Translations under genes and position numbers: made by a program
Notes under the pieces: generated by a model
Told to the model about the DNA's origin: nothing
What the model saw: the letters and a program-made list of their open reading frames with translations, nothing else
Databases searched by the model: none
Assembly (NCBI RefSeq): GCF_900113685.1
Contig: NZ_FOQG01000001.1
Span: forward strand, 124,001 to 188,000
Direction: 5' to 3'
Origin: Nocardioides psychrotolerans
GTDB taxonomy: Bacteria; Actinomycetota; Actinomycetes; Propionibacteriales; Nocardioidaceae
Length of the DNA: 64,000 bases
Shown here: piece after piece, positions 8,427 through 17,565 of the stretch
Position numbering within the stretch: position 1 is the stretch's first letter
How the letters are laid out: each line of letters begins with the position of its first letter

Positions 8427-10295
8427 ATGACCAGTGACGTGCCCACCGAGGTGCTCACCAAGAGAGCCGAGATCGAGGAGCGCATCGCGGGCCAGACCCT
8501 CGCCGACGTGCTCGCCGGGACGGTGGCGCAGCACGCCGACGAGCCGGCGTACTCCGACAAGCACCACCTCCAGGGTGATGCCGCGTGGCGCACCCTGACC
8601 TGGACCGAGGTGCGCGAGCGCAGCCTCGACGTGGCGGGCGGGCTCATCGAGCTCGGGGTGGCTCCGGGCGACACGGTGGCGATCATGGCGACCAACCGGA
8701 TCGAGCACGTGCTCGCCGACATCGGTGCCGTGCACGCCGCGGCGACGCCGATGTCGATCTACAACACGCTCTCCGTCGAGCAGGTCTCCTACGTCTCGGC
8801 GCACGCCGAGCCCACGGTCGTCATCCTCGAGAACGCCGACCACCTGGCCCGCTGGTCGCAGGCACTCGATGCGACCGCGAGCGTACGGCGGGTGGTGGTC
8901 CTCGACGCCGACGCCTGCCCCGCGGGCGACCGCTTCATGACCTGGGCCGCGTTCCTCGACGCAGGAGCCGCGTTCCACGCGGCCAACGCCGCCGACGTCG
9001 AGAGCCGCCACACCGCCCTGACCCCCGAGTCGCCGGCGACGATCCTCTACACGTCCGGCACCACCGGCAACCCCAAGGGCGTGGTGCTCACCCACCACAA
9101 CGTGATCTACGAAGCCATCAGCACGCTGGAGTCCGCCGGCCTCGAGGGCGCCCAGCGCCAGGTCAGCTACCTCCCCTTCGCGCACATCGCCGAGCGTGTC
9201 CTGGGCATCTACGGCCCGCAGCTGCTGGGCGGCCACAGCCACTGCATCGGCGACCCGGCCCAGCTGCTGGCCACCCTCGGCGAGGTGCACCCGACGGCCT
9301 TCTTCGGCGTGCCGCGCGTCTGGGAGAAGATCAAGACCGGCCTGTCCGCCAAGCTCGCTGCCGACCCCGACCCCGACAACGTGACCATGGTCCAGGACTC
9401 CATGGCCGCGGCCCTCGCGTGGGTGCAGGCGCAGGAGGTCGGTGGCACGATGACGCCCGAGATCGAGGAGGCCTACGCCGCGGCCGACGCCCGGATCCTG
9501 GGCTTCCTGAAGCTGCTGCTCGGCCTCGACCAGGTGACCTGGGCCGGCTCCGCCGCGGCGCCCATGCCGATCGAGGTCGCGAAGTTCATGGCCGGGCTCG
9601 GCCTCAAGGTCTTCGACGTCTACGGCATGACCGAGACCTGTGGCGCCGTCACCTCCAACGGTCCGGGCGGCTTCAGGCTCGGCACCGTCGGGCGCCCCAA
9701 CCCGGGCATGGAGATCCGGCTCGCCGAGGACGGCGAGGTGCTGGTGCGCGGGCCCGTCAACACCCCCGGCTACTACCGCCAGGAGGAGGCCACGCGCGCC
9801 CTCATCGACGAGGACGGCTGGGTGCACACCGGCGACATCGGCACCCTCGACGACGACGGCTTCTTCGCGATCGTCGATCGCAAGAAGGAGCTGATCATCA
9901 CCTCCGCGGGCAAGAACATCGCGCCCTCCAACATCGAGAACTACCTCAAGGAGTCGCCGATCGTCGGCCACGCGATGGCGATCGGCGACAACCGTCCCTA
10001 CGTCGTCGCGATCCTGACCCTCGACGGCGAGGTGGCACCCGTGCTCGCCGAGCGCATGGGCGTCGAGTTCACCGACCTGGCCGACCTGGCGCAGAAGCCC
10101 GAGATCCAGGCCATGGCCCAGGCTGCGGTCGACGCGGCCAACGAGCGGCTCTCGCGCCCCGAGCAGGTCAAGGCCTTCGAGCTGCTCCCCGTCGAGTGGA
10201 CCGCCGAGTCCGAGGAGCTCACCCCGACGCTGAAGCTCAAGCGCCGCGTCGTCAACCAGAAGTACTCCGACGTGCTGGACCGCCTCTACGGCTGA
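8427..10295 (+). CDS. Long-chain acyl-CoA ligase (AMP-forming, FadD15-like)
   Basis: 622 residues. The ATP/AMP-binding P-loop LYTSGTTGNPKG covers residues ~207-218. Other adenylate-forming motifs are YGMTETCG, the WVHTGDIG hinge region and the catalytic-lysine region with TPTLKLKRR near the C-terminus. The enzyme activates a fatty acid with ATP to acyl-AMP and then acyl-CoA in the cytosol. The length and layout fit the FadD15-type long-chain ligases of actinomycetes. The start ATG 8427 follows GAGGAG. It lies 124 bp after the acyl-CoA dehydrogenase and could supply its substrate. The exact chain length accepted cannot be inferred. Confidence 0.92.
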   Translation: MTSDVPTEVLTKRAEIEERIAGQTLADVLAGTVAQHADEPAYSDKHHLQGDAAWRTLTWTEVRERSLDVAGGLIELGVAPGDTVAIMATNRIEHVLADIGAVHAAATPMSIYNTLSVEQVSYVSAHAEPTVVILENADHLARWSQALDATASVRRVVVLDADACPAGDRFMTWAAFLDAGAAFHAANAADVESRHTALTPESPATILYTSGTTGNPKGVVLTHHNVIYEAISTLESAGLEGAQRQVSYLPFAHIAERVLGIYGPQLLGGHSHCIGDPAQLLATLGEVHPTAFFGVPRVWEKIKTGLSAKLAADPDPDNVTMVQDSMAAALAWVQAQEVGGTMTPEIEEAYAAADARILGFLKLLLGLDQVTWAGSAAAPMPIEVAKFMAGLGLKVFDVYGMTETCGAVTSNGPGGFRLGTVGRPNPGMEIRLAEDGEVLVRGPVNTPGYYRQEEATRALIDEDGWVHTGDIGTLDDDGFFAIVDRKKELIITSAGKNIAPSNIENYLKESPIVGHAMAIGDNRPYVVAILTLDGEVAPVLAERMGVEFTDLADLAQKPEIQAMAQAAVDAANERLSRPEQVKAFELLPVEWTAESEELTPTLKLKRRVVNQKYSDVLDRLYG

Positions 10296-10388
10296 GCCCC
10301 AGGCCGAGTCGGCGGTCTGGACCATCAGTCGTCGTACGCCGGGGTGCCGCACGCCTGGGCGATGAGTCCTGGGCGGAGCCGGAGTCTG

Positions 10389-10406
10389 ATCAGGGGAATC
10401 CCTGAT
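10389..10406. promoter_or_regulatory. Palindrome upstream of MMPL transporter
   Basis: ATCAGGG-GAAT-CCCTGAT, a perfect 7-bp inverted repeat 35 bp before the transporter start. It looks like a dimeric repressor site; the repressor is not identified. Confidence 0.4.
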
Positions 10407-10440
10407 GCGGACCGTCCCCGCCCCCTGAGAGGCTCCAGTC

Positions 10441-12648
10441 ATGCACCGACAGATCGCCGGCAAGCTCACCGGCAGAGTCACCAAGTGGATCGTGCTCCTC
10501 GGCGCGGTCGTGGTCGTGGGCCTCATGGCTCCCCTCAACGCCCAGCTCATCGACGTCCAGAACAACGAGGCCTCCTCCTGGCTGCCCGAGTCCGCCGAGT
10601 CGACCCAGGTGCTCGAGGAGCTGACCGGCACGGTCGACCCCAACGACATCGACACCCTGGTCGTCTACTACCGCGAGGGGGGCCTGACCGCCGAGGACCT
10701 GGCGACGATGGACGCCCACGCCGCCGAGATCGCGAAGATCGGCGGGGTCACGGACGAGGGCGTCCTGTCACCCAACGCCGCCCAGCAGGCCGGGATCCCC
10801 TTCCCGCTGGTCTCCGAGGACGGCGAGGTCGCCAACCTGGCCTTCACCTTCAACTTCGGCGCCGACGGCTGGTTGAGCATCCCGGACGCCGCCGAGGAGG
10901 TCCGCGACATCGCCCGGATCGACGGAGTCACGGTGCACCTGGCGGGCTACGGCGGGCAGGCAGCGGACGCCTCCGCGGCCTTCGAGGGCATCGACACGAA
11001 CCTGATCCTCGCGACGCTGCTCGTGGTGATCCTGATCCTGCTGTTCACCTACCGCAGCCCCGTCCTCTGGCTGCTCCCGATCATCTCGGCGGTGTTCGCC
11101 TACATGATCTCCGGCGGGGTGGTCTACCTGCTGGCGAAGTACGCCGGCCTCACGGTCAACGGGCAGAGCCAGTCCATCCTGGGCATCCTGGTGATCGGGG
11201 CGGGCACCGACTACGCCCTCCTGCTCGTGGCGCGCTACCGCGAGGAGCTGCGCCGCCACGAGGACCGTCACGAGGCGATGGCGTTCGCCCTCCACCGGGC
11301 CACGCCGGCGATCCTCGCCAGCGCCGCGACCGTCGTGATCGGCCTGCTCTGCCTGGTGTTCTCCGACCTCAACTCGACCGCGGGCTTGGGCCCTGTGCTG
11401 GCCGTCGGGGTCACGGTCACGTTCCTGGTCATGGTGACGCTCCTCCCGGCGCTGCTGGTCATCTGCGGCCGCTGGATCTTCTGGCCCCAGCGTCCGGCGT
11501 TCGGCTCGGAGGAGCCCACGGGCAGGGGCATGTGGGCCAAGGTCGGCTCGGCCATCGCCCCTCGCCCGCGCCGCGTCTGGGTCGTGACGACCGGGCTCCT
11601 GCTCCTCGCGTGCCTCGGCCTCTTCAAGCTCGACCCGTCGGGCCTGGCGCAGGACGAGCAGTACACGAAGGAGTTCGACTCCATCAAGGGCCAGAGCCTG
11701 CTGGCCGACCACGGCCTCGCCGACACGTCCAACACCGTCCAGGTGGTGACCGACACCGACCAGGCACCGGCGGTGATGGACGCTCTGTCCGGCGTGTCCG
11801 GGCTGGGGCAGCCGAGCGAGCCGATCGAGATCGGCGACGGCCGGAGCTTCCTGACCGCGACCCTGGGCACCGACATGTCCTCGACAGCCTCCTTCGACGC
11901 GGTCGGGGCGGCCCGCGACGCCGTGCACGACCTCGACGGGGCCGATGCGCTCGTCGGGGGCGCGTCGGCGTTCTACCTCGACACGAAGATCGCCTCCGAG
12001 CGGGACAACAAGGTGATCATCCCGATCGTCCTGGTCGTGGTCCTGCTGATCCTGATGATCCTGCTGCGGGCCCTCGTCGCGCCGCTGATCCTGATCGGCA
12101 CGGTGATCTTGTCCTTCGGCGCAGCGCTGGGCATCTCGGCCGTGCTCTTCACCGAGGTGTTCACCAGGATCGGGCTCTTCGAGGTCAACGACGGTTTCGC
12201 CCACACCGATCCGGGGTTCCCCCTGTTCGCCTTCGTCTTCCTCGTGGCGCTCGGGATCGACTACAACATCTTCCTGATGACCAGGGTGCGCGAGGAGGCC
12301 GCCCAGCACGGCACCCGCAAGGGCTCCCTGATCGCCCTGTCCTCCACCGGGGGTGTGATCACCTCTGCCGGGCTGGTGCTGGCGGCGACGTTCCTCGTCC
12401 TCGGCTCGCTGCCGCTGGTCTTCTTGGCACAGCTGGGGGTCGCGGTCGCCCTCGGCGTGCTGCTGGACACGATGATCGTGCGCTCCGTGCTGGTCACGGC
12501 CATCAACCTCGACCTCGGTGGCCGCATCTGGTGGCCGAGCACGCTGGACCGGGCCGGGCACGAGGTCACACCCCCCGAGACCTACGCCGAGCCCCTCACC
12601 GACCCCACCGGCGAGCCCGGCAGCGAGTCCGAACGGGTCAGCGTGTGA
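10441..12648 (+). CDS. MMPL/RND-family membrane transporter
   Basis: 735 residues in two homologous halves, each with a membrane helix, a large extracytoplasmic loop (about 40-190 and 400-520) and a bundle of five further helices, about twelve helices in all. Motifs such as GAGTDYALLLVARYREEL in the first half and ALGIDYNIFLMTRVREE in the second, each with the Asp-Tyr pair used for proton relay, mark the MMPL branch of the RND superfamily. In mycobacteria such proteins export lipids or drugs driven by proton motive force. No periplasmic adaptor or MmpS gene is adjacent. A palindrome lies 35 bp upstream. The substrate is unknown; proximity to fatty-acid genes makes a lipid plausible. Confidence 0.9.
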   Translation: MHRQIAGKLTGRVTKWIVLLGAVVVVGLMAPLNAQLIDVQNNEASSWLPESAESTQVLEELTGTVDPNDIDTLVVYYREGGLTAEDLATMDAHAAEIAKIGGVTDEGVLSPNAAQQAGIPFPLVSEDGEVANLAFTFNFGADGWLSIPDAAEEVRDIARIDGVTVHLAGYGGQAADASAAFEGIDTNLILATLLVVILILLFTYRSPVLWLLPIISAVFAYMISGGVVYLLAKYAGLTVNGQSQSILGILVIGAGTDYALLLVARYREELRRHEDRHEAMAFALHRATPAILASAATVVIGLLCLVFSDLNSTAGLGPVLAVGVTVTFLVMVTLLPALLVICGRWIFWPQRPAFGSEEPTGRGMWAKVGSAIAPRPRRVWVVTTGLLLLACLGLFKLDPSGLAQDEQYTKEFDSIKGQSLLADHGLADTSNTVQVVTDTDQAPAVMDALSGVSGLGQPSEPIEIGDGRSFLTATLGTDMSSTASFDAVGAARDAVHDLDGADALVGGASAFYLDTKIASERDNKVIIPIVLVVVLLILMILLRALVAPLILIGTVILSFGAALGISAVLFTEVFTRIGLFEVNDGFAHTDPGFPLFAFVFLVALGIDYNIFLMTRVREEAAQHGTRKGSLIALSSTGGVITSAGLVLAATFLVLGSLPLVFLAQLGVAVALGVLLDTMIVRSVLVTAINLDLGGRIWWPSTLDRAGHEVTPPETYAEPLTDPTGEPGSESERVSV

Positions 12649-12659
12649 GAGGGCACTTC

Positions 12660-12673
12660 TAGAACACGTTCCA
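12660..12673. promoter_or_regulatory. KstR-like operator upstream of fbiC
   Basis: TAGAACACGTTCCA fits TnnAACnnGTTnnA, the pattern known for the TetR-type repressor KstR of actinobacterial sterol catabolism. It lies 12 bp after the MMPL stop and about 50 bp before the fbiC start. Related sites occur at 25277-25290 and 38159-38172. Confidence 0.5.
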
Positions 12674-12680
12674 CTGGGTG

Positions 12681-12702
12681 GGCCGGGGGAATGACCCCGG
12701 CC
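12681..12702. terminator. GC-rich hairpin between MMPL gene and fbiC
   Basis: GGCCGGGG-GAATGA-CCCCGGCC, a perfect 8-bp stem with a 6-nt loop and no T-run. It probably ends or attenuates the MMPL transcript before fbiC; an operator role is also possible. Confidence 0.45.
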
Positions 12703-12711
12703 ACCGCTGGC

Positions 12712-12717
12712 TAACCT
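12712..12717 (+). promoter_or_regulatory. -10 box of fbiC (leaderless start)
   Basis: TAACCT ends 7 nt before the GTG at 12725, and there is no well-spaced ribosome-binding site. The transcript probably begins at or next to the start codon. Confidence 0.5.
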
Positions 12718-12724
12718 GAGGGAA

Positions 12725-15259
12725 GTGACCGACCAGCCCACACCCCAGCAGATCCGCCGCGCGCTCGCGCGAGCGGAGCGGGGCGCTGCGCTCGACGTGA
12801 GCGAGGCAGCGGCACTCCTGGCCGCCACGGGAGCCGACCTCGAGCGGCTGGCCAGCGCCGCGGCGCGCGTGCGCGACGCGGGCCTCGTGGCCGCAGGGCG
12901 TCCGGGTGTCGTGACCTACTCACCCAAGGTGTTCATCCCGGTCACCAAGCTGTGTCGCGACCGGTGTCACTACTGCACGTTCGTCGAGTCGCCGGGCGAG
13001 CTGCGTCGTGCGGGGCACGCGATGTTCCTGTCCCCCGACGAGATCCTCGAGATCGCCCGTCAGGGCGCCGAGCTCGGCTGCCTGGAGGCTCTCTTCACCC
13101 TGGGCGACCGGCCCGAGGACCGCTGGCCCGAGGCGCAGGCATGGCTCGACGAGTCCGGCTACGACTCCACGCTGGCCTACGTGCGGGCCATGGCGATCCG
13201 GGTCCTCGAGGAGACCGGGCTGCTGCCCCACCTCAATCCCGGCGTCATGTCGTGGGAGGAGATGAACCGCCTCAAGCCGGTCTCCCCCTCGATGGGGATG
13301 ATGCTCGAGACCACCAGCCGCCGGCTCTTCGAGACCAAGGGCGAGGCCCACTTCGGCTCCCCCGACAAGGACCCTGCCGTCCGACTGCGGGTCCTCGAGG
13401 ACGCCGGACGCCTCTCGATCCCCTTCACCACAGGGCTTCTGGTCGGGATCGGCGAGACCCTGACAGAACGCGCCGAGACGATCTTCGCGCTGCGCCAGGT
13501 CTCGACCCAGTTCGGTGCCGTGCAGGAAGTCATCGTGCAGAACTTCCGTGCCAAGCCCGACACCGCGATGCGCCACACCGATGACCTCGATCTCGACGAC
13601 TACCGCGCGGCAATCGCCGTGTCCCGGCTCGTCCTCGGCCCCAAGGCCCGCATCCAGGCTCCGCCCAACCTGGTCGACAGCTCTGAGGGGTCCTCCGAGT
13701 GCCGCCTCCTCCTCGAGGCCGGGGTCGATGACTGGGGCGGGGTCTCCCCGCTGACGCCGGACCACGTCAACCCTGAGCGCCCCTGGCCCAGCCTGGAGCG
13801 ACTGCGCACGATCACGACGGAGTGCGGCTTCGAGCTCAAGGCGCGCCTGACGGTCCACCCGGAATACGTCCGCCAGGGCGAGCCGTGGCTCGACCCCCGC
13901 ATCAGCGCCCACGTCGCCGCGCTCGCCGTCCACGACGGGCCGGACGCCGGCCTCGCGCGCCCCGGCGTACGACCGACCGGGCTGCCGTGGCAGGAGCCCG
14001 ACGGCGGCTTCACCTCCATCGGGCGCACCGACCTGCACGCGGCCATCGACAGCGAGGGGCGCAGCGAGGACCGCCGCTCCGACTTCGGCGACGTTTACGG
14101 CGACTGGGCCTCGGTCAAGGACGCGGCCGGCTCGACATCCCTGATCGACGGCGCTCCGGCCGTGCTGCACGCCGAGGGCGCCGACGCCCTGCGCGCCGCC
14201 GAGGCCGACCCCGGCAACCTCTCCGACGAGCACGCCCTGACCCTCATGACCGCGGAGGGCGACCTGTTGCGCCAGGTCACCGGCCTGGCCGACGACCTGC
14301 GTCAGCAGGCCGTGGGTGACACCGTGACCTACGTCGTCAACCGCAACATCAACTTCACCAACGTCTGCTACGTCGGGTGCCGCTTCTGCGCCTTCGCCCA
14401 GCGCCGCACCGACGCCGACGCCTACACCCTCTCCCTCGACGAGGTCTCCGACCGCGCCGCCGAGGCCTGGGAGCTCGGCGCGACCGAGGTCTGCATGCAG
14501 GGTGGCATCGACCCCGAGCTGCCCGCCACGGCCTACTTCGACCTCGCCTCCGCGGTCAAGCAACGCGTGCCCGACATGCACGTGCACGCCTTCTCCCCCA
14601 TGGAGATCGTCAACGGCACCGCCCGCACCGGTCTCTCGATCGAGGACTTCCTGATCAAGGCCCGCGAGGCCGGCCTCGGGTCCCTGCCCGGCACCGCCGC
14701 GGAGATCCTCGACGACGAGGTCCGCTGGGTCCTCACCAAGGGCAAGCTCCCCGCCCGCACCTGGATCGAGATCGTCTCCACGGCTCACCGCGTCGGCATC
14801 CCCACGACCTCGACGATGATGTACGGCCACGTCGACAACCCCCGCCACTGGGTCGGCCACCTGCGCGTCCTGTCGCGCATCCAGGACGACACGGGCGGCT
14901 TCACCGAGTTCGTGCCGCTGCCCTTCGTGCACACCTCCTCACCGATCTACCTCGCCGGCGTCGCCCGCCCCGGCCCCACCCTGCGTGACAACCTCGCCGT
15001 GCACGCGATGGCCCGCATCCTGCTCCACGGCCGCATCGACAACATCCAGACCAGCTGGGTCAAGCTCGGCGTCGAGGGCACCCAGGCCATGCTCAACGCC
15101 GGCTGCAACGACCTCGGCGGCACCCTCATGGAGGAGACCATCTCCCGCATGGCCGGTTCCGAGCACGGCTCGGCCAAGACCGTCGCGGAGCTGCACGAGA
15201 TGGGCGCCGGCATCGGGCGGCCCGTCCGCGAGCGCACCACCACCTACCAGCTGCGCTGA
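12725..15259 (+). CDS. fbiC: Bifunctional FO synthase (CofG-CofH fusion)
   Basis: 844 residues, the normal size of actinobacterial FbiC. Two radical-SAM barrels are fused. The N-terminal CofG-like half has its [4Fe-4S] ligands at Cys77, Cys81 and Cys84 (CRDRCHYC). The C-terminal CofH-like half has them at Cys548, Cys552 and Cys555 (CYVGCRFC). Together they join tyrosine and the diaminouracil intermediate of flavin synthesis to make FO, the deazaflavin core of F420. The start is GTG 12725: a TAnnnT box lies 7 nt upstream, which fits a leaderless mRNA. A KstR-like operator lies upstream. The presence of npdG and two F420 enzymes nearby agrees with the assignment. Confidence 0.96.
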   Translation: MTDQPTPQQIRRALARAERGAALDVSEAAALLAATGADLERLASAAARVRDAGLVAAGRPGVVTYSPKVFIPVTKLCRDRCHYCTFVESPGELRRAGHAMFLSPDEILEIARQGAELGCLEALFTLGDRPEDRWPEAQAWLDESGYDSTLAYVRAMAIRVLEETGLLPHLNPGVMSWEEMNRLKPVSPSMGMMLETTSRRLFETKGEAHFGSPDKDPAVRLRVLEDAGRLSIPFTTGLLVGIGETLTERAETIFALRQVSTQFGAVQEVIVQNFRAKPDTAMRHTDDLDLDDYRAAIAVSRLVLGPKARIQAPPNLVDSSEGSSECRLLLEAGVDDWGGVSPLTPDHVNPERPWPSLERLRTITTECGFELKARLTVHPEYVRQGEPWLDPRISAHVAALAVHDGPDAGLARPGVRPTGLPWQEPDGGFTSIGRTDLHAAIDSEGRSEDRRSDFGDVYGDWASVKDAAGSTSLIDGAPAVLHAEGADALRAAEADPGNLSDEHALTLMTAEGDLLRQVTGLADDLRQQAVGDTVTYVVNRNINFTNVCYVGCRFCAFAQRRTDADAYTLSLDEVSDRAAEAWELGATEVCMQGGIDPELPATAYFDLASAVKQRVPDMHVHAFSPMEIVNGTARTGLSIEDFLIKAREAGLGSLPGTAAEILDDEVRWVLTKGKLPARTWIEIVSTAHRVGIPTTSTMMYGHVDNPRHWVGHLRVLSRIQDDTGGFTEFVPLPFVHTSSPIYLAGVARPGPTLRDNLAVHAMARILLHGRIDNIQTSWVKLGVEGTQAMLNAGCNDLGGTLMEETISRMAGSEHGSAKTVAELHEMGAGIGRPVRERTTTYQLR

Positions 15260-15274
15260 TCCGCCGGCGCGGTC

Positions 15275-15317
15275 GCCCGCACGTCATTCGCCGTCCCGAA
15301 CAACAAAAGGTGCGGGC
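15275..15317. terminator. Possible fbiC terminator hairpin
   Basis: GCCCGCAC (15275-15282) pairs with GTGCGGGC (15310-15317) across a 27-nt loop just after the fbiC stop. The large loop and lack of a clear T-run make this weak. The rest of 15260-15450 shows nothing else convincing. Confidence 0.3.
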
Positions 15318-15452
15318 TGCGGGGGCAGGGACCGGACATCCGGAGGCGGCGGCCTCGTCCGCACCGCTCGACGTACGATCTGGTGCTCTCAGGGCGAACC
15401 GGTCGCTACGCATGCCTCCGACATCTCCCGGTAACAATCTGGCATCAAGGTC

Positions 15453-15494
15453 TGGACGTGACGGCAGTCACTCATTATGTTGTGCGAGACAACA
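15453..15494 (+). promoter_or_regulatory. xylF promoter with ROK-type operator
   Basis: TGGACG (15453-15458), a 17-bp spacer and TATGTT (15476-15481) form a plausible promoter. TGTTGT-GCGAG-ACAACA (15478-15494) overlaps the -10 box and fits a repressor site. Its core CGAGAC also occurs in the palindrome before xylB, so a xylose-responsive ROK protein may bind both. Confidence 0.5.
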
Positions 15495-15549
15495 AACAGG
15501 TGAGACCGGAGCGGGCTGGTCGCACCATCACCGCGAGGAGGCGGGTCGC

Positions 15550-16638
15550 ATGAAGCGACAGCACACTTTGGTAGTAGCCGGACTCATGGGTGCCGCCCTG
15601 GCACTCAGCGGGTGTGGGAGCGACGACGGCGGGTCGGCGTCCGAGGGCGGCGAGAGCGCCGCCGCCGAGGGCAAGGTCGGCGTGATCCTGCCCGACACCG
15701 AGTCCTCCGTCCGCTGGGAGAGCGCGGACCGACCGGCCCTCGAGGCCGCCTTCGAGGCTGCCGGTGTCGAGTACGACATCCAGAACGCCGAGGGCGACGT
15801 AGAGCGCATGACCCAGATCGCCGACACCATGATCGGCAACGGCGTCACCGTCTTGGCCATCGTGAACCTCGACTCCGAGTCGGGCGCCGCGATCCAGGAG
15901 AAGGCCGCGTCCTCGGGCGTCGCCACCATCGACTACGACCGCCTGACCCTGGGCGGCACCGCCGAGTACTACGTGTCGTTCGACAACGTCGTCGTGGGCG
16001 AGCTCCAGGGCCAGGGCCTGGCCGACTGCCTGGGCGAGGAGGACGCCAACATCGTCTACCTCAACGGATCCCCGACCGACAACAACGCCACGCTCTTCGC
16101 CGAGGGTGCCCACAGCGTCCTCGACGGCATGGGCAACTACTCGGTCGTCGGCGAGCAGGCCGTCCCCGAATGGGACAACGAGGAGGCCGCCACGATCTTC
16201 CAGCAGCTCTACACCGCTGCCGACGGTGACGTCGACGGCGTCCTCGCTGCCAACGACGGTCTCGGTGGCGCCGCCATCAGCATCCTCGAGGGCGCGGGCC
16301 TGGCGGGCAAGGTCCCGGTCACCGGTCAGGACGCGACCGTCGAGGGTCTGCAGAACATCCTCGCGGGCACCCAGTGCATGACGGTCTACAAGTCCGCCAC
16401 GCTCGAGGCGGGTGCGCTGGCCGACACCGCCATCGCGCTGGTCAACGGCGAGGAGGCCGAGACCACCGGCACGACCAAGGACTCCGAGAGCGGCCGCGAG
16501 GTCCCCTCGATCCTGCTCGAGCCGCAGTCCATCACGCTGGACACCGTCGGTGACGTGATCGCCGATGGCGGCCAGTCGGCGGCTGACGTGTGCGCCGGCG
16601 AGTTCGCCGACCTGTGCGCCGAGGCCGGCATCTCCTGA
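15550..16638 (+). CDS. xylF: Xylose-type ABC transporter substrate-binding lipoprotein
   Basis: 362 residues. A lipoprotein signal peptide ends in LSGC with the lipidated Cys22, followed by a Ser/Gly/Glu-rich linker and a type I periplasmic-binding domain (VGVILPDTESSVRWESAD onwards) typical of XylF-like sugar-binding proteins. The protein would sit on the outer face of the membrane and deliver xylose to the permease. The start ATG 15550 has a strong GAGGAGG site. The naming rests on family features plus the neighbouring xylA and xylB. A strong double hairpin follows the gene, which may raise its mRNA level over that of the ATPase and permease. Confidence 0.88.
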   Translation: MKRQHTLVVAGLMGAALALSGCGSDDGGSASEGGESAAAEGKVGVILPDTESSVRWESADRPALEAAFEAAGVEYDIQNAEGDVERMTQIADTMIGNGVTVLAIVNLDSESGAAIQEKAASSGVATIDYDRLTLGGTAEYYVSFDNVVVGELQGQGLADCLGEEDANIVYLNGSPTDNNATLFAEGAHSVLDGMGNYSVVGEQAVPEWDNEEAATIFQQLYTAADGDVDGVLAANDGLGGAAISILEGAGLAGKVPVTGQDATVEGLQNILAGTQCMTVYKSATLEAGALADTAIALVNGEEAETTGTTKDSESGREVPSILLEPQSITLDTVGDVIADGGQSAADVCAGEFADLCAEAGIS

Positions 16639-16652
16639 CCGGCCCCTGACCT

Positions 16653-16709
16653 GGTCCCCCGGGGTGGCGATCCCGCCCCGGGGGACCGGCCGGCAGGCCG
16701 TGGCCTGCC
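16653..16709 (+). promoter_or_regulatory. Tandem hairpins between xylF and the ATPase gene
   Basis: A perfect 12-bp stem (16653-16664 with 16676-16687, 11-nt loop) is followed by GGCAGGCC-GT-GGCCTGCC (16692-16709). Neither ends in a T-run. In this position such structures usually shield the upstream binding-protein mRNA or partly terminate transcription. Confidence 0.6.
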
Positions 16710-16770
16710 CTCTGTCCCACCCTCGTTCCTGCACATCCCCACAGCCATCCCCTGACCGGAGGTAGGTCCC

Positions 16771-17547
16771 ATGACCGAGCCGCTCCTCGAGCTCCGCGGT
16801 GTCAACAAGAGCTTCGGCGTGGTCCACGTCCTCCACGACGTCGACTTTGCCGTCTACCCAGGCCAGGTCACTGCCCTCGTCGGCGACAATGGCGCCGGCA
16901 AGTCCACCCTGGTCAAGATCATCGCCGGCATCTACGGCCGCGACACCGGTGACTACCTCTTCGATGGCCAGCCGGTCCACGTACACGGACCCCGCGACGT
17001 CGCGGCCCTCGGCGTCGAGGTCGTCTACCAGGACCTCGCGCTGTGCGACAACCTCGACATCGTCGAGAACATGTTCCTGGGTCGCGAGGAGACCAAGGGC
17101 ATCGGCCTCGACGAGGTGAGCATGGAGTCCCGCGCCCGCGAGACCCTCGCCTCGCTCTCGGTCCGCACCGTCAAGTCGGTGCGCCAGAGCGTCTCGAGCC
17201 TGTCCGGCGGGCAGCGCCAGACCGTGGCCATCGCCAAGGCCGTCCTGTGGAACTCCAAGGTCGTGCTCCTCGACGAGCCGACCGCCGCCCTCGGTGTCGC
17301 CCAGACCCGCCAGGTCCTCGACCTGGTGCGCCGTCTCGCGGACCGCGGGTTGGGCGTCGTGCTCATCTCGCACAACATGGGCGACGTGCTGGAGGTCGCC
17401 GACCGCATCACCGCGCTGTACCTCGGCCGGGTCGCCGCCGACGTACACGTCGAGGACGTGACCCACGGCCAGATCGTCGAGCTCATCACCGCCGGCCGCT
17501 CCGGGGACCTCGGCATCGCCGAGAACCCCGCGACCGCGACCGTCTGA
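16771..17547 (+). CDS. Sugar ABC transporter ATP-binding protein (single domain)
   Basis: 258 residues. It has Walker A GDNGAGKST (38-46), signature LSGGQ (144-148), Walker B LLDEP with Asp168-Glu169, and an ISHN switch histidine. It energises uptake by the adjacent xylose-type permease. Canonical XylG and RbsA proteins have two fused ATPase domains of about 500 residues; this has one, as in FrcA-type systems, so it probably acts as a homodimer. The ATG start at 16771 follows GGAGG. It lies between xylF and the permease gene with 18 bp to the latter, so all three are probably one operon. Confidence 0.88.
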   Translation: MTEPLLELRGVNKSFGVVHVLHDVDFAVYPGQVTALVGDNGAGKSTLVKIIAGIYGRDTGDYLFDGQPVHVHGPRDVAALGVEVVYQDLALCDNLDIVENMFLGREETKGIGLDEVSMESRARETLASLSVRTVKSVRQSVSSLSGGQRQTVAIAKAVLWNSKVVLLDEPTAALGVAQTRQVLDLVRRLADRGLGVVLISHNMGDVLEVADRITALYLGRVAADVHVEDVTHGQIVELITAGRSGDLGIAENPATATV

Positions 17548-17565
17548 CAGGACCGGAGACCCCTC

